Part shown: positions 39,354 to 50,059 of the stretch, in pieces
Layout of the letters: each line of letters opens with the position of its first letter
How positions within the stretch are numbered: the stretch's first letter is position 1
Source of the DNA: Mycolicibacter sinensis
GTDB taxonomy: Bacteria > Actinomycetota > Actinomycetes > Mycobacteriales > Mycobacteriaceae
Reading direction: 5' to 3'
NCBI RefSeq assembly: GCF_001667375.1
Contig: NZ_LZIN01000037.1
Span: forward strand, 1-64,000
DNA length: 64,000 nt
Notes under the pieces: generated by a model
The model's input: only the letters and a program-made list of their open reading frames with translations
What the model was told of the DNA's origin: nothing
Databases searched by the model: none
Translations under genes and position numbers: made by a program

Positions 39354-40808
39354 GTGCTGCTGACCTCGCTGGACACCGATACCGACGATATCGCCGATGC
39401 GGTGCGCATCGACGACACCGTACTTAGCCGGGCCGACTTGCGGGCCGCCTCGGCCGCGGTACGCGAAGACCTCGGCGGCGTGGTGCGGGTCGCGGTGCTG
39501 GCTACCCCGACGGCGTCGACCGTGCTGGCGGTCGCCGGCGCTCTGCTCGCCGGGCTGCCGGTGGTGCCGGTGCCCGCCGACGTCGGCGTCGCCGAACGCG
39601 CGCACATCCTGCGTGACTCGGGCGCGCAGGCGTGGCTGGGGGAGCGGCCCGACGAGCTCGCCGGCCTGCCGCACTTTCCGGCGCGGCGCGGCGCCGGATC
39701 GTCGAGCCTCGCTGAACCGCCGGGTTCATGCGGCGGTTCCAGCGTCGCCTCTCCTTCGTCGAGCCTCGCTGAACCGCCGGAAGACGACACCGCACTGGTG
39801 ATCTACACCTCCGGCACCACCGGGCCGCCCAAGGGCGTGCAGCTGAGCCGGCGCGCGCTGGCCGCGGATCTCGACGCCCTGGCCGAGGCCTGGCAGTGGA
39901 GTCCCGACGACGTTCTGGTGCACGGCCTGCCGCTGTATCACGTGCACGGCCTGGTGTTGGGCCTGCTGGGATCGCTGCGGGTCGGCAATAGGTTCGTGCA
40001 CACCGGCAAGCCGACCCCGCAGTCCTACGCAGCCGCCGGCGGTTCACTGTATTTCGGGGTGCCCACGGTGTGGTCGCGGGTGGTGGCCGACTCGGGGGCC
40101 GCCGAGGCACTGCGGCCGGCCCGGCTGCTGGTGTCGGGCAGTGCGGCGCTTCCGGTTCCGGTGTTCGATCGGCTCGTCGCACTCACCGGGCACGCTCCCA
40201 TCGAAAGGTACGGCAGTACCGAATCGCTGATCACGCTGAGTACCCGCGTCGACGGTGAGCGCAGACCCGGCTGGGTGGGCCTGCCGCTGCGCGGCGTGCA
40301 GACCCGGCTCGTCGGCGAGGACGGCGGCGCGGTCACGCACGACGGAGAGAGCATCGGGCGGCTGTTGGTGCGCGGACCGACGCTGTTCGACGGGTACCTC
40401 AACCTGCCGGAGGCGACAGCGGCGGCGTTCGACGCCGACGGCTGGTACCAGACCGGGGATGTCGCGGTGATCGACGCCGACGGGATGCACCGGATCGTCG
40501 GCCGCGAATCGGTCGACCTGATCAAGTCCGGGGGCTTCCGGGTCGGGGCCGGCGAGATCGAGACCGCCCTGCTCGGCCATCCCGCGGTGGCCGAGGTGGC
40601 CGTCGTCGGGCTGCCCGACGAGGACCTGGGCCAGCGCATCGTCGCCTTCGTGGTCGCCTCCCCGGGCGGCGGGGCGCAACCCGATGAGCTGATCGCGTAT
40701 GTGGCCCAACAGCTGTCGGCGCACAAGCGGCCGCGCGAGGTGCGGGTGGTCGATGCGTTGCCGCGCAACGCAATGGGAAAGGTACTCAAGAAGGCATTGC
40801 TGACGTAG
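39354..40808 (+). CDS. fadD36: Fatty-acid-CoA ligase FadD36
   Basis: The 484-residue acyl-AMP-forming synthetase has the motifs YTSGTTGPPKGVQLSRRA, YGSTESLITLST, GWYQTGDVA, and the catalytic Lys near the end (PRNAMGKVLKKALL). The start is GTG 39354; homology begins there (LLTSLD...), and the open frame upstream has no family character. An in-frame insertion between about residues 116 and 143 (GSSSLAEPPGSCGG...SSLAEPP) is absent from the M. tuberculosis protein as recalled; it is caused by a DNA repeat. Same gene as Rv1193. Confidence 0.88.
   Translation: MLLTSLDTDTDDIADAVRIDDTVLSRADLRAASAAVREDLGGVVRVAVLATPTASTVLAVAGALLAGLPVVPVPADVGVAERAHILRDSGAQAWLGERPDELAGLPHFPARRGAGSSSLAEPPGSCGGSSVASPSSSLAEPPEDDTALVIYTSGTTGPPKGVQLSRRALAADLDALAEAWQWSPDDVLVHGLPLYHVHGLVLGLLGSLRVGNRFVHTGKPTPQSYAAAGGSLYFGVPTVWSRVVADSGAAEALRPARLLVSGSAALPVPVFDRLVALTGHAPIERYGSTESLITLSTRVDGERRPGWVGLPLRGVQTRLVGEDGGAVTHDGESIGRLLVRGPTLFDGYLNLPEATAAAFDADGWYQTGDVAVIDADGMHRIVGRESVDLIKSGGFRVGAGEIETALLGHPAVAEVAVVGLPDEDLGQRIVAFVVASPGGGAQPDELIAYVAQQLSAHKRPREVRVVDALPRNAMGKVLKKALLT
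39699..39780. repeat. In-frame repeat insertion inside fadD36
   Basis: A 25-bp unit starting TCGTCGAGCCTCGCTGAACC occurs exactly at 39699-39723 and 39756-39780, period 57 bp (19 codons). Between them is an inverted element, GAACCGCCG (39714-39722) and CGGCGGTTC (39731-39739), around GGTTCATG. The insertion keeps the frame and adds a Ser/Pro-rich linker in front of the ATP-binding motif. Confidence 0.8.
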
Positions 40809-40818
40809 GCTCGCGGCT

Positions 40819-41115
40819 GTGAAGCCGATGAAGCGATTCAGTCTCGCCGTAGTCACGGTCCTCACCGTCGCGGCGTTCGTGCTCGGCGGGTGCTCGTCCG
40901 TCAGCAAGGTGATCAACAAGGGCGGTGACACCACCTGCCAGGAGTTCAACAGCCACGACGACGAGAAGCAGCGGTCGGAAGTGTCCAAGATGCTCAAGGA
41001 CAAGCACGGCAATGAGCCGTCCAACATGGAGCTTTCGGCGACGCGGGTGGCGGTCAGCGCCTACTGCAAGACGATCGGCAAGGACAGCGACAAGATCAGC
41101 AACGCGATGCTGTAA
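40819..41115 (+). CDS. Small lipoprotein, possibly HdeA-like
   Basis: The 98-residue protein has a lipobox (FVLGGCSS, Cys at about 25). The mature domain of about 70 residues is charged and has two cysteines (TTCQEFNSHDDEKQRSEV, SAYCKTIGK) that could form a disulphide, like the acid-stress chaperone HdeA fold. That assignment is tentative and rests on the cysteine spacing. The start is GTG, 10 bases after the fadD36 stop, so co-transcribed. Its 3' end overlaps the convergent TetR gene by 20 bases. Confidence 0.7.
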   Translation: MKPMKRFSLAVVTVLTVAAFVLGGCSSVSKVINKGGDTTCQEFNSHDDEKQRSEVSKMLKDKHGNEPSNMELSATRVAVSAYCKTIGKDSDKISNAML

Positions 41116-41797
41116 TGCCCACCTTGGTCGCGGAGCAGGGGCCTGCGGGTTCCCAGGTGCGCATCGCGGCTTCGACGCCGTCGTCGTCGAGTGCGGCAAC
41201 CGGTAGCGGCAATTGGTCACTGCGGTAACGCATTCCGTCAAGAAGGATGGCCACATAACGGCGCCACAGCTCGGCGTCGATGTGACCGGCGAACTCGCTG
41301 ACCGTGCCGGCCAGGAGCCCGAAGATCGGCATGTCCGTATCGGAGAGGTCCGGACGCAGGCGACCGTCGGCTCGCGCGCGCTCGACGAGTCTTTTCAGCA
41401 CGGGAACAAGTCGCTCCTGGGCGGCCGTCACTCGATTGCCGCCGTATGCCTTGCTGAAAGCGATCTCCCGTAGACCTCGGTCGGTCGCGGTGATCGCACA
41501 CATCTGCTCGACGTACCAGACCAGCCCGCACCATGAGTCAGGTTGGTGCAGAGCTGCTTCCGCCAAGTCGGCGAGCTGATTGACGCCGTCTTCGAAAATC
41601 GCCTCGAGAAGCTCCTCCTTGGTGGCGAACCGCCGGTACACCGTTCCGACTCCCACCCCGGCATGGTGCGCGACATCGTTGAGATTGGGCTCCAGGCCCT
41701 TGCCCGCAAACAGCTCGCGGGCCGCTGCCAGGATGCGCTTCCGATTGCGCTCGGCGTCCTTTCGCAGCGGGCGGCCCGCCGTCTTCTTGGAACTCAC
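41096..41797 (-). CDS. TetR-family regulator, probable repressor of the mmpS/mmpL locus
   Basis: From GTG 41797 the protein is 233 residues. The HTH (RILAAARELFAGKGLEPNLN, DVAHHAGVGVGTVYRRFATK) is clear. The C-terminal domain is of the TetR type with a helical dimer interface (PIFGLLAGTVSEFAGHIDAE, LWRRYVAILLDGMR). It is divergent from mmpS, and a palindrome lies between them 30 bases before its start, so it likely represses both. The frame upstream to 42034 would cross that palindrome and is rejected. Confidence 0.85.
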   Translation of the reverse strand: MSSKKTAGRPLRKDAERNRKRILAAARELFAGKGLEPNLNDVAHHAGVGVGTVYRRFATKEELLEAIFEDGVNQLADLAEAALHQPDSWCGLVWYVEQMCAITATDRGLREIAFSKAYGGNRVTAAQERLVPVLKRLVERARADGRLRPDLSDTDMPIFGLLAGTVSEFAGHIDAELWRRYVAILLDGMRYRSDQLPLPVAALDDDGVEAAMRTWEPAGPCSATKVGITASRC

Positions 41798-41825
41798 ACC
41801 GACGAGTCTAATGTGAGCACCGCCA

Positions 41826-41850
41826 TAAGTGGATTGACGCGATCCACTTA
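41826..41850. promoter_or_regulatory. Palindromic operator upstream of mmpS
   Basis: TAAGTGGAT (41826-41834) and its exact complement ATCCACTTA (41842-41850) flank a 7-base spacer. It sits in the 132-base region between the TetR and mmpS start codons. This is a typical TetR binding site and the best symmetric element in the region. Confidence 0.7.
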
Positions 41851-41929
41851 CGTAGTTAGCTTGACTACCTGGAACAGCGAAAGCGCCTGCCGTGGCTGTC
41901 GACCGCAATATCACCGTCGGAAGGTAGCG

Positions 41930-42355
41930 ATGAACAGGCTCATCAGACGTTGCTGGCTCCCGGCCCTGATCGTGGTGGCGGTCGCAGCGGGGGCCATCAC
42001 GGTCGCGCAGCTGCGGACGGTGTTCGGTTCGCATCCCGTGGTGGTGACCGACTTGTCCTCGGACACCGCCGAGGACTTCAACCCGAAGTTCGTGACGTAC
42101 GAGATCTTCGGCTCGGGTACCACGGCCGTCATCAACTACATGGACCTCGAAGGCAAGCCGCAGCGTGTCGCCGATGTGGCGTTGCCGTGGACCTTGACGC
42201 TGCAGACCACGCTGCCCTCGGTGATGCCCAACATCCTGGCCCAGGGTGACGGCGACAGCATCAGCTGCCGGGTGACCGTCGACGACGAGGTCAAACAGGA
42301 AAGGACGGCCACCGGAGTGAATGCCGAGACCTTCTGCTTCGTGAAGGCAGCATGA
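41930..42355 (+). CDS. mmpS: MmpS family membrane-anchored accessory protein
   Basis: The 141-residue protein has a short N-terminus, one membrane helix ([20 protein letters not shown]) and an extracytoplasmic beta-rich domain ([60 protein letters not shown]). This is the pfam05423 pattern, the same size as MmpS4/MmpS5. It works with the adjacent MmpL in siderophore, lipid or drug export. The ATG follows AAGG. The stop overlaps the mmpL start (ATGA). Confidence 0.9.
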   Translation: MNRLIRRCWLPALIVVAVAAGAITVAQLRTVFGSHPVVVTDLSSDTAEDFNPKFVTYEIFGSGTTAVINYMDLEGKPQRVADVALPWTLTLQTTLPSVMPNILAQGDGDSISCRVTVDDEVKQERTATGVNAETFCFVKAA

Positions 42356-45216
42356 CCGCGCCGACCGGGCGGCCGTGGCTGCCCCGGTTCATCCGGACGT
42401 TCGCGGTGCCGATCATCCTGGCCTGGATCGCCCTGATCGCTGTGCTGAACGTCGTCGTCCCGCAGCTCGAGGACGTCGGCAAGCTGCGTGCGGTGTCGAT
42501 GAGCCCCAACGACGCACCGTCGATGATCGCCACCAAGCGCGTCGGAAAGGTGTTCGAAGAGTACGACACTTCCAGCTCGGTGATGATCGTGCTCGAAGGC
42601 GACGAGCCGCTGGGCGCGCAGGCGCACGAGTTCTATGACCAGATGGTGCGCGAACTGCGTGCCGACACCGCCCACGTGCAGCACGTTCAAGACTTCTGGG
42701 GCGACACGCTGACCGCCAAGGGCGCCCAGAGCGCCGACGGCAAGGCCGCCTACGTTCAGGTCTACATCGCCGGTGACCAGGGCGAGACACTGGCCAACGA
42801 GTCGGTGGAGGCGGTGCGCCACATTGCATCCGAAGTTCCCGCGCCGGCCGGCGTGAAGGCCTACGTGACGGGGCCGGCGGCCACCAGCACCGATCAGAAC
42901 CACGTCGGCGACAAGAGCATGGAGACCATCGAAATGCTCACCTTCGCCGTCATCACGGTGATGTTGCTGACCGTCTACCGGTCCATCATCACCACACTGA
43001 TCGTGCTGGTGATGGTCGTGTTCGAGCTGTCGGCTGCCCGGGGGCTGGTGGCATTCCTGGGCTTCCACAACCTGTTCGGCCTGACGACCTTCGCCACCAA
43101 CATGCTGGTGACGCTGGCGATCGCCGCTTCCACCGATTACGCGATCTTCCTGATCGGCCGCTATCAGGAGGCGCGCAGAGCCGGCCAGGACCGAGAAGCC
43201 GCCTACTACAACATGTTCCACGGAACCGCGCACGTGGTGTTGGCCTCCGGGCTGACCATTGCCGGGGCCACTTTCTGCCTGCACTTCACTCGGCTGCCGT
43301 ACTTCCAGACGATGGGTTTCCCGCTGTCGATCGGCATGGTGATCGTGGTCGCCGCGGCTTTGACTCTGGGGCCCGCGGTCATCTCGGTGTGCAGTCGCTT
43401 CGGTCGTGTGCTGGAACCCAAGCGCGTCACCCGGTCGACTGGGTGGCACCGGGTCGGTACGGCCACCGTCCGCTGGCCCGGCGCGATCCTGGTGGCCGCC
43501 GTCGCAGCGGCGCTGATCGGCCTGCTCACGCTGCCCGGGTACCACACCAGCTACAACGACCGCATCTACCTGCCCGATGACGTCGCGGCGAACGTGGGCT
43601 ACTCAGCGGCGTTCCGGCACTTCTCCCAGGCGAAGATGAACCCGGACCTGATGATGATCGAAACCGATCGGGATCTGCGTAACCCGGCGGACTTCCTGGT
43701 GATCGACAAGATCGCCAAGGCCCTCAAGAACGTGCACGGCATCGCCCAGGTGCAGACCATCACCCGCCCGGACGGGGACCCGATCAAACATTCCACGATC
43801 CCGTACACCGTCGGCCAAAGCGGCACGGCCCAGTTGATGAACAACGACTATATGCAGACCAACCTGGAGAACCTGCTCAAGCAGGCCGATGATCTCCAAG
43901 CCAGCATCGACTCGATGACCGAGATGATGAACATCCAGCAGGATCTGGCCTTGGTGTCGCAGCGGATGGCCGACAAGATGTCCAACACGGCTGTCGATAT
44001 CGGCGAAATGCGGGACCACATGGCTGATTTCGACGACTTCTTCCGGGTGTTCCGCAACTACTTCTACTGGGAACCGCACTGCTTCGACATCCCCATCTGC
44101 CACGCATTGCGGTCGATCTTCGACGCCCTGGACGGCGTCGACACGATGTCCGGTGACTTCGATGAGCTGGTTCCCGACATGCAACGCATGGCCGAGCTGA
44201 TGCCGCGGATGGTTGCGGTGATGCCGGCGCAGATCCAGTCGATGAAGAATCAGAAGCAGACGTTGCTCAACCAGTACCAGGTGCAAAAGGCCCAGCAGGA
44301 CCAGAACATCGCGATGCAGGAGAACTCCACCGCGATGGGCGAGGCGTTCGACACCGCCAAGAACGACGATTCGTTCTACCTGCCGCCGGAGGCCTTCGAG
44401 ACCGCCGACTTCAAGCGCGGCATCAAGCTGTTCATGTCGCCGGACGGTCATGCGGTGCGGTTCACCATCATTCACCAGGGTGATCCGTTGACGCCCGAGG
44501 GAATATCGCGTATCGAATCGCTGAAGGTCGCGGCGGCCGACGCGATCAAGGGCACACCGTTCGAGGGGGCCAAGATCTACCTCGGCGGCAGCGCGGCGAT
44601 GTTCTACGACATGCAGCAGGGCGCCAACTACGACCTGCTGATCGTGGCGACGGCCGCACTGATCCTGATCTTCATCATCATGATGGTGTTGACCCGCGCC
44701 GTGGTCGCCGCGACGGTGATCGTCGGCACGGTGGTGCTCAGTCTCGGTTCGGCGTTCGGGCTGTCAGTGCTGATCTGGCAACACATCGTGGGTATCCCGC
44801 TGCACTGGATGGTGCTGCCGATGTCGGTCATCGTGCTGCTCGCCGTCGGTGCGGATTACAACCTGCTATTGGTCTCACGGATCAAGGAGGAGATCCACGC
44901 GGGCCTGCACACCGGGCTCATCCGCGCCATGGTCGGCACCGGCGCGGTGGTCACGGCCGCGGGCCTGGTGTTCGCCTTCACCATGGCCTCCATGGCGGTC
45001 AGCTCGTTGATTGTGATCGGTCAGGTCGGTACGACGATCGGACTGGGTCTGCTCTTCGACACCCTGATCGTCCGGTCGTTGATGACGCCATCGGTGGCCA
45101 CGCTGCTCGGGCGCTGGTTCTGGTGGCCGCAGATCGTGCGGCCGCGCCCGGTTCCGCGGCCCTGGCCGCAGCCGAGGGCAGCGGAACCCGTGGAAGAGGG
45201 GGCGGCGCTGGTCTAA
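42352..45216 (+). CDS. mmpL: MmpL family RND transporter (MmpL4/5-like, with coiled-coil domain)
   Basis: The 954-residue RND transporter has 11-12 helices. Proton relay Asp-Tyr pairs are visible at D262/Y263 ([15 protein letters not shown]) and D835/Y836 ([15 protein letters not shown]). The extracellular loop after about residue 500 is a long coiled coil ([15 protein letters not shown]...[15 protein letters not shown]) with [10 protein letters not shown] before it, typical of MmpL4/MmpL5-type proteins that export siderophores and drugs. The coiled coil is absent from MmpL3. The ATG overlaps the mmpS stop by 4 bases. Confidence 0.92.
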   Translation: MTAPTGRPWLPRFIRTFAVPIILAWIALIAVLNVVVPQLEDVGKLRAVSMSPNDAPSMIATKRVGKVFEEYDTSSSVMIVLEGDEPLGAQAHEFYDQMVRELRADTAHVQHVQDFWGDTLTAKGAQSADGKAAYVQVYIAGDQGETLANESVEAVRHIASEVPAPAGVKAYVTGPAATSTDQNHVGDKSMETIEMLTFAVITVMLLTVYRSIITTLIVLVMVVFELSAARGLVAFLGFHNLFGLTTFATNMLVTLAIAASTDYAIFLIGRYQEARRAGQDREAAYYNMFHGTAHVVLASGLTIAGATFCLHFTRLPYFQTMGFPLSIGMVIVVAAALTLGPAVISVCSRFGRVLEPKRVTRSTGWHRVGTATVRWPGAILVAAVAAALIGLLTLPGYHTSYNDRIYLPDDVAANVGYSAAFRHFSQAKMNPDLMMIETDRDLRNPADFLVIDKIAKALKNVHGIAQVQTITRPDGDPIKHSTIPYTVGQSGTAQLMNNDYMQTNLENLLKQADDLQASIDSMTEMMNIQQDLALVSQRMADKMSNTAVDIGEMRDHMADFDDFFRVFRNYFYWEPHCFDIPICHALRSIFDALDGVDTMSGDFDELVPDMQRMAELMPRMVAVMPAQIQSMKNQKQTLLNQYQVQKAQQDQNIAMQENSTAMGEAFDTAKNDDSFYLPPEAFETADFKRGIKLFMSPDGHAVRFTIIHQGDPLTPEGISRIESLKVAAADAIKGTPFEGAKIYLGGSAAMFYDMQQGANYDLLIVATAALILIFIIMMVLTRAVVAATVIVGTVVLSLGSAFGLSVLIWQHIVGIPLHWMVLPMSVIVLLAVGADYNLLLVSRIKEEIHAGLHTGLIRAMVGTGAVVTAAGLVFAFTMASMAVSSLIVIGQVGTTIGLGLLFDTLIVRSLMTPSVATLLGRWFWWPQIVRPRPVPRPWPQPRAAEPVEEGAALV

Positions 45217-45226
45217 AGGCCACCCC

Positions 45227-46171
45227 TCAGTTGGCGTGCAGGTCCTCGTTGAGCGCGATGCCCTGACCGTCGCGGGCGACCACCTCGACCGCGCCGGTCT
45301 GCGAATTGCGGCGGAACAGCAGGTTGTTCCCGCCGGCCAGCTCGCGGGCCTTGACCGTGCTGCCGTCGGGCATGGCGACCTTGGTCCCGGCGGTGACATA
45401 TAGCCCGGCCTCGATCACACAGTCGTCGCCCAGCGGGATGCCCAGCCCGGCGTTGGCCCCCAACAGGCAGCGCTCGCCGATCGAAATCACCTGTGTGCCA
45501 CCGCCGGACAGCGTCCCCATGATCGAAGCGCCGCCACCGACATCGGAGCCGTCGCCGACCACCACACCCGCCGAGATGCGGCCCTCGACCATCGAGGCGC
45601 CCAGCGTGCCGGCGTTGAAGTTGACGAATCCTTCGTGCATCACCGTGGTGCCCGGCGCCAGGTGCGCGCCCAAGCGCACCCGGTCGGCGTCGGCGATGCG
45701 CACTCCGGACGGCAACACGTAGTCGACCATGCGCGGGAACTTGTCCACCCCGTACACGGTCACCGGGCCGCGCCGGCGCAGCCGGGCGCGCACCGACTCG
45801 AAGCCCTCGACCGCGCAGGGCCCGTAATTGGTCCACACCACGTTGGTCAGCACCCCGAACAGGCCCTCGGCGTTGAGTCCGTGCGGCGCGACCCGGCGGT
45901 GGGAGAGCAGGTGCAGTCGCAGGTAGGCGTCGTAGGCATCGACGGCCTTGTCCGCGAGCGAGCCGATGACCGTGTGCACCGCGACCGTCTCGGTGCCGCG
46001 GTCCTCGTCGCGGCCGAGCAGCCCGGCCAGCTCGGCGGGCACGTCGTCCCCGGCAATCCTGGTGGTTCCGGACTCGCCCGAGCCGCCCAACTCCGGGGCG
46101 GGAAACCAGGTGTCGAGCACTGATCCGTCTGCGGCCAGCGTCGCTACTCCGACGCCCGAAGCTCCAGTCAC
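45227..46171 (-). CDS. dapD: 2,3,4,5-tetrahydropyridine-2,6-dicarboxylate N-succinyltransferase DapD
   Basis: The 314-residue protein has an N-terminal domain ([24 protein letters not shown] segment) and a left-handed beta-helix of hexapeptide repeats ([40 protein letters not shown]). It transfers succinyl from CoA in lysine/DAP synthesis. The GTG at 46171 agrees with Rv1201c (recalled). Upstream in-frame sequence as far as 48373 belongs to the dapE antisense strand. It is divergent from dapE with a hairpin between. Confidence 0.95.
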   Translation of the reverse strand: MTGASGVGVATLAADGSVLDTWFPAPELGGSGESGTTRIAGDDVPAELAGLLGRDEDRGTETVAVHTVIGSLADKAVDAYDAYLRLHLLSHRRVAPHGLNAEGLFGVLTNVVWTNYGPCAVEGFESVRARLRRRGPVTVYGVDKFPRMVDYVLPSGVRIADADRVRLGAHLAPGTTVMHEGFVNFNAGTLGASMVEGRISAGVVVGDGSDVGGGASIMGTLSGGGTQVISIGERCLLGANAGLGIPLGDDCVIEAGLYVTAGTKVAMPDGSTVKARELAGGNNLLFRRNSQTGAVEVVARDGQGIALNEDLHAN

Positions 46172-46193
46172 GCCGGTCAGGCTATTTCTTTCC

Positions 46194-46253
46194 GCGAGCA
46201 GACGCAAAAGCCCCCTGCGCGCGTAGAAATTGGGCGCTTTCACGTCTGCTCGC
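46194..46253. repeat. Hairpin repeat in the dapD-dapE divergent region
   Basis: GCGAGCAGACG (46194-46204) is the exact complement of CGTCTGCTCGC (46243-46253). Pairing extends imperfectly inwards (CAAAAGC against GCTTTCA). The same motif family (GCGAGCAGACGCAAAA) is common in mycobacterial intergenic DNA (recalled). It sits 22 bases upstream of dapD and 29 bases upstream of dapE. Confidence 0.7.
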
Positions 46254-46282
46254 CGGGAGATGCGACCCGTTAGGCTGGGGCC

Positions 46283-47359
46283 GTGCTGGATCTGCGCTCC
46301 GACCCGATCGCGCTGACCGCGGCGCTGGTCGACATTCCCAGCGAGTCGCGGCACGAAGCGCGGATCGCCGACGAGGTGGAGGCCGCGCTGCGGGCGCAGA
46401 CTTCCGGTTGCGAGATCATCCGTGACGGCGACGCGGTGCTGGCCCGCACCCAGCTGGGTCGACCGACCCGGGTGCTGCTGGCCGGGCATCTGGACACCGT
46501 GCCGGTGGCCGGCAACCTGCCCAGCCGGCGCACCACCGATGCCCAAGGCGACGTGCTGCACGGCTGCGGCACCGTCGACATGAAATCCGGCGTCGCCGTC
46601 TTCCTGCACCTGGCCGCCACCCTCACCGAACCCGCCCACGACCTGACGCTGGTCTTCTACGACTGCGAGGAGATCGAGGCGGCGGCCAACGGGCTGGGCC
46701 GCATCGAACGCAACCTGCCGGACTGGCTGGCGGCTGATCTCGCCATCCTCGGTGAGCCCACGGGCGGCTACATCGAGGCCGGTTGCCAGGGCACCCTGCG
46801 GGTCGTCATCAGCGCCGCGGGCACCCGGGCGCACTCGGCGCGATCGTGGCTGGGCAACAACGCGATTCACAAGCTGGGTGCGGTGCTGAACCGGCTCGCC
46901 GCCTACCAGCCGCGCAGCATCGACATCGACGGCTGCGTCTACCGCGAGGGCCTGTCGGCGGTGCGCATCGACGGCGGGGTGGCCGGCAACGTCATCCCCG
47001 ATGCCGCCAGCGTCACGGTGAACTTCCGCTTCGCCCCGGACCGCACGCCCGACGAGGCGCTGGCCCACGTGCAGGAGGTGTTCGACGGGCTGCACGTGGT
47101 GATCGAGCGGACCGACTCCGCCGCCGGCGCCCTGCCGGGACTCACCGCGCCGGCCGCTGCCGCGCTGGTGGCCGCCGCCGACGGACATGTGCGGGCCAAG
47201 TACGGCTGGACCGACGTCGCCCGGTTCGCCGCCCGCGGCATTCCCGCGGTCAACTACGGCCCCGGTGATCCCAATCTGGCGCACTGCGTCGACGAGCGGG
47301 TGCCGGTCGAGCAGATCAGTGCGGCGACGGCGCTGCTGCGCCGGTTCCTGTCCGGCTAG
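46283..47359 (+). CDS. dapE: N-succinyl-diaminopimelate desuccinylase DapE
   Basis: The 358-residue M20 metallopeptidase contains [10 protein letters not shown] and [14 protein letters not shown] for zinc binding, [15 protein letters not shown] with the catalytic and metal Glu pair, [20 protein letters not shown] and [16 protein letters not shown]. It hydrolyses N-succinyl-LL-DAP to LL-DAP for peptidoglycan and lysine. The start is GTG. It pairs with dapD as Rv1202/Rv1201c. Its stop overlaps that of the convergent ATPase gene by 4 bases. Confidence 0.95.
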   Translation: MLDLRSDPIALTAALVDIPSESRHEARIADEVEAALRAQTSGCEIIRDGDAVLARTQLGRPTRVLLAGHLDTVPVAGNLPSRRTTDAQGDVLHGCGTVDMKSGVAVFLHLAATLTEPAHDLTLVFYDCEEIEAAANGLGRIERNLPDWLAADLAILGEPTGGYIEAGCQGTLRVVISAAGTRAHSARSWLGNNAIHKLGAVLNRLAAYQPRSIDIDGCVYREGLSAVRIDGGVAGNVIPDAASVTVNFRFAPDRTPDEALAHVQEVFDGLHVVIERTDSAAGALPGLTAPAAAALVAAADGHVRAKYGWTDVARFAARGIPAVNYGPGDPNLAHCVDERVPVEQISAATALLRRFLSG

Positions 47360-49410
47360 GTGCCGGTCAGCGCGCGGGCCTGAGCCAACGCCGTTTTGCC
47401 CAGGGCGCAGTCGATCTCGTCGCACAACCGGGCCAGCGGGTCGGCCGCGCGCGCATCGCCGAGCTGGACGGCGGTGTGCCAGGCCTGCAGCGCCACCGCC
47501 GACTGGCCGCTGCGCTCGGCCATTCGGGCGGCGTCTCGGGCAGCGGTGATGGCGCCGTGCCGGTCGCGCATGCCGGCCCGTTGCCAGGCGCGGGCCACCC
47601 CCAACTCCGGAGCGAACAGCGCCGACTTGGTTCCGTGCCGGGACTCGGCGCGGCTCAGCGCCTTTGCCGCACCGGCGATGTCGGATTGGCGGGCCAGCGC
47701 AGTGGCCAGCAGGGTCAGCGACAGCGGGCCCCACGAGTAGCCGGTGCGCTCCAAGGTGGCCGCAGCCGGTGCCAGTAGCTGTGTCGCGGGGTCGAATTCG
47801 CCGGCCGCGATCAGCACCTGGGCCACCAGCACCTCGCCGATCGCCCGCCCGGGTTGGGCTAGTTCGGCGAAATCGGTGAATTGCCGGGCGAGTTCGCGCG
47901 CGTCGGTGAGCCGTCCCGTCATCAGCAGCACGGTGATCTCGGCCAGCCCGATGGTGAACCGCAGCAGCCCGGGATGCTCGGCGTCCAGCGCGCGGCGGGC
48001 CAGCGGCCCGACGTCGTCGAATCGACCGGCCCGCGCCGCACACAGCGCCGCGGCGCTGCCGGCCCAGGCCACCGCCATGTCGTCGGCGGCCGGATCGGCC
48101 AGCACCGCGGCGGCGGCCTCGGCGGCGCGACCGATATTGCCGGCGTTCATCGCGAACGTCGCGCCGAGCGCATCCAGGGTGATGCGCGGGCTCGCCCCGG
48201 TGACGCGGCCCCGGGTGGCGGCCAAAAACGCGGTGGCGCGTTCGGGTTCGCCCAGCATGAAGAACTGGTTCGCGGCTCGCGGCAACGCCCAGGCCATCAG
48301 CTCCGGTTCGGTCAATCCGGCCGGGTCGACCGCCGACAGCACCGCGTCGGCCTCGCGTCCGCGGCCCTGCCATCCCAGCGCGTGCGCCAGCGCCAGTCGG
48401 GCCGGCAGGTGATCGGCGCGGTCCAAGGCGCTGCGCGCCAGCCGCTCACCCAGTTCCAGATCGCCCAGCCGCAGCGCCTGCTGCGCCGCGTCCACCAGGT
48501 CCGCAGCGGGCTGCGGTGCGTCGCTGGCGGCGGTCAGCGCCGCCAGCCGCAGCTGCTCGCCGACGTGCTCGCACGGCCGTTCCGCCAGCACGGCGACCAC
48601 TTCGGTGCGCAGCCGGCGGGCGGCTTGACCGTCCCGGCCGCCAAGGGCCTGCAAGGCCCGCTCGGCGAACAGCGGGTGGGCGGTGTAGACGACTGGGTCC
48701 GGGCCGTGGCCGCCGCGGGTGCGGGTCTCCAGTACTCCGAGTTCCTCGGCCTGGCCGACCGCGTCGGCACCGGCCAGCCGGGTCAGGTCGGCCAAGGCCA
48801 GCGGCTCGAGAACGGCCAGGTAGTCCAGCGCCGCGCGGGCGGGTCCCGGCAACGCGGCCAGGAAGGCTTCGATATCGCCCGCGCCGGTCGCCTCGTCTGT
48901 TGCCGCGATGTCGATACGGTCCAGCAGGTCATCGCCCCACAGCGCGGCGATGGGCGGCGGGGCCACCGGCGCACCGTCGGCGCATCCGGTGATGATCATC
49001 CGGGCCGCACCGGTCAGCGCCAGCTGGTAGACCAGCGTCGCCGAGAGGATGTCGAGCTGATGGGCGTCGTCGATCACCAGCAGCAACTCGCCGCCGTCAA
49101 GGCCGGCGACCAGCGAATCCCGCGCTGCCCGCAGTAACGCGGCGGGCTTGCCGATCTCGGCGACCCGGACCAGGTGGCTCAGTGCGCCGAACGGCACGGT
49201 GCGCTCGGCGGGGGTGCCGATCACCCAGCGGATGCGGGTCTGCGGGTGCCGCCGGGCCCTGTCTTCGGCGGCCAGCCGGGCCAGGGTGGACTTTCCGCAG
49301 CCGTCGGGACCGAGCACCACCGCGCCGGCGCGCTGTCGGTCAGCGTCGAGCGCTTCGGTGAGCCGACGCAGGGCGACCGAGTGCTCGGGAACGTTCCACC
49401 GGATCGGCAT
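47356..49410 (-). CDS. STAND-type ATPase, LuxR-like regulator lacking the HTH domain (Rv1204c-like)
   Basis: The 684-residue protein has Walker [10 protein letters not shown] (about 34-42) and Walker [13 protein letters not shown] (about 110-121), the AAA/NB-ARC module of large LuxR-type regulators. A helical TPR-like superstructure follows to the end. No C-terminal LuxR HTH is seen; the protein stops after AQARALTGT. It may be a signalling ATPase without its own DNA binding. Same strand and place as Rv1204c (recalled, shorter there). Confidence 0.82.
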   Translation of the reverse strand: MPIRWNVPEHSVALRRLTEALDADRQRAGAVVLGPDGCGKSTLARLAAEDRARRHPQTRIRWVIGTPAERTVPFGALSHLVRVAEIGKPAALLRAARDSLVAGLDGGELLLVIDDAHQLDILSATLVYQLALTGAARMIITGCADGAPVAPPPIAALWGDDLLDRIDIAATDEATGAGDIEAFLAALPGPARAALDYLAVLEPLALADLTRLAGADAVGQAEELGVLETRTRGGHGPDPVVYTAHPLFAERALQALGGRDGQAARRLRTEVVAVLAERPCEHVGEQLRLAALTAASDAPQPAADLVDAAQQALRLGDLELGERLARSALDRADHLPARLALAHALGWQGRGREADAVLSAVDPAGLTEPELMAWALPRAANQFFMLGEPERATAFLAATRGRVTGASPRITLDALGATFAMNAGNIGRAAEAAAAVLADPAADDMAVAWAGSAAALCAARAGRFDDVGPLARRALDAEHPGLLRFTIGLAEITVLLMTGRLTDARELARQFTDFAELAQPGRAIGEVLVAQVLIAAGEFDPATQLLAPAAATLERTGYSWGPLSLTLLATALARQSDIAGAAKALSRAESRHGTKSALFAPELGVARAWQRAGMRDRHGAITAARDAARMAERSGQSAVALQAWHTAVQLGDARAADPLARLCDEIDCALGKTALAQARALTGT

Positions 49411-49457
49411 CGCGGAGATTTTACGGTCTGCGCCGGTCGCCGGTTAGCCTTTCGGAT

Positions 49458-50021
49458 GTGCGGTCGAGCGAATGGGCGGTGTGCGTCTACTGCGCGTCGG
49501 GTCCCACTGATCCGGGCTTGCTGGCGCTGGCCGCCAAGGTGGGTGCGGCCATCGCCGAACGGGGCTGGACGCTGGTGTGGGGCGGCGGCAACGTCTCAGC
49601 GATGGGAGCGCTGGCGGTGGCGGTCCGGCAGCACGGCGGCCACACCGTCGGAGTGATCCCCAAGGCCCTGCTGCATCGGGAGGTGGCCGACGTGGAGTCC
49701 GACGAGCTGATCGTCACCGACACCATGCGGGAGCGCAAGCAGGTCATGGACGAGCGTGCCGACGCGTTCCTGAGCCTGCCCGGCGGGCTCGGCACGCTGG
49801 AGGAGCTGTTCGAGACCTGGACCGGCGGGTATCTGGGCATGCACGACAAACCAGTGGTGCTCTTGGATCCCGACGGCCACTACGACGGGCTGTGGACCTG
49901 GCTGTCGGGGCTGATCGAGGCGGGCTTCGTGTCCCGGCGCGCGATGGACCGGCTGCTGGTGGTCGACGAGCTGGAGGCGGCGTTGGCCGCCTGCGCACCC
50001 GATACCGCTGGTGTCGACTAA
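49458..50021 (+). CDS. LOG family cytokinin riboside 5'-monophosphate phosphoribohydrolase
   Basis: The 187-residue protein carries the LOG motif PGGLGTLEELFE (108-119) and the upstream MRERKQVMDERAD. It also has the Rossmann-like WGGGNVSAMGA nucleotide-binding loop. LOG enzymes release the N6-modified adenine from the nucleotide monophosphate; the M. tuberculosis homologue Rv1205 makes cytokinins and accumulates when the proteasome is impaired. The start is GTG. First gene of a string running on through fadD6, folP2 and gpgS, 38 bases before fadD6. Confidence 0.92.
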   Translation: MRSSEWAVCVYCASGPTDPGLLALAAKVGAAIAERGWTLVWGGGNVSAMGALAVAVRQHGGHTVGVIPKALLHREVADVESDELIVTDTMRERKQVMDERADAFLSLPGGLGTLEELFETWTGGYLGMHDKPVVLLDPDGHYDGLWTWLSGLIEAGFVSRRAMDRLLVVDELEAALAACAPDTAGVD

Positions 50022-50059
50022 GCTGAGTCGTCCTTGAGTTGGCGAAACGGGAGAACAGC

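Noticed and set aside
45227..48373. 1048-codon minus-strand frame that includes dapD
   Set aside because: Only the final 314 codons match DapD. The upstream part is antisense of dapE and the promoter region.
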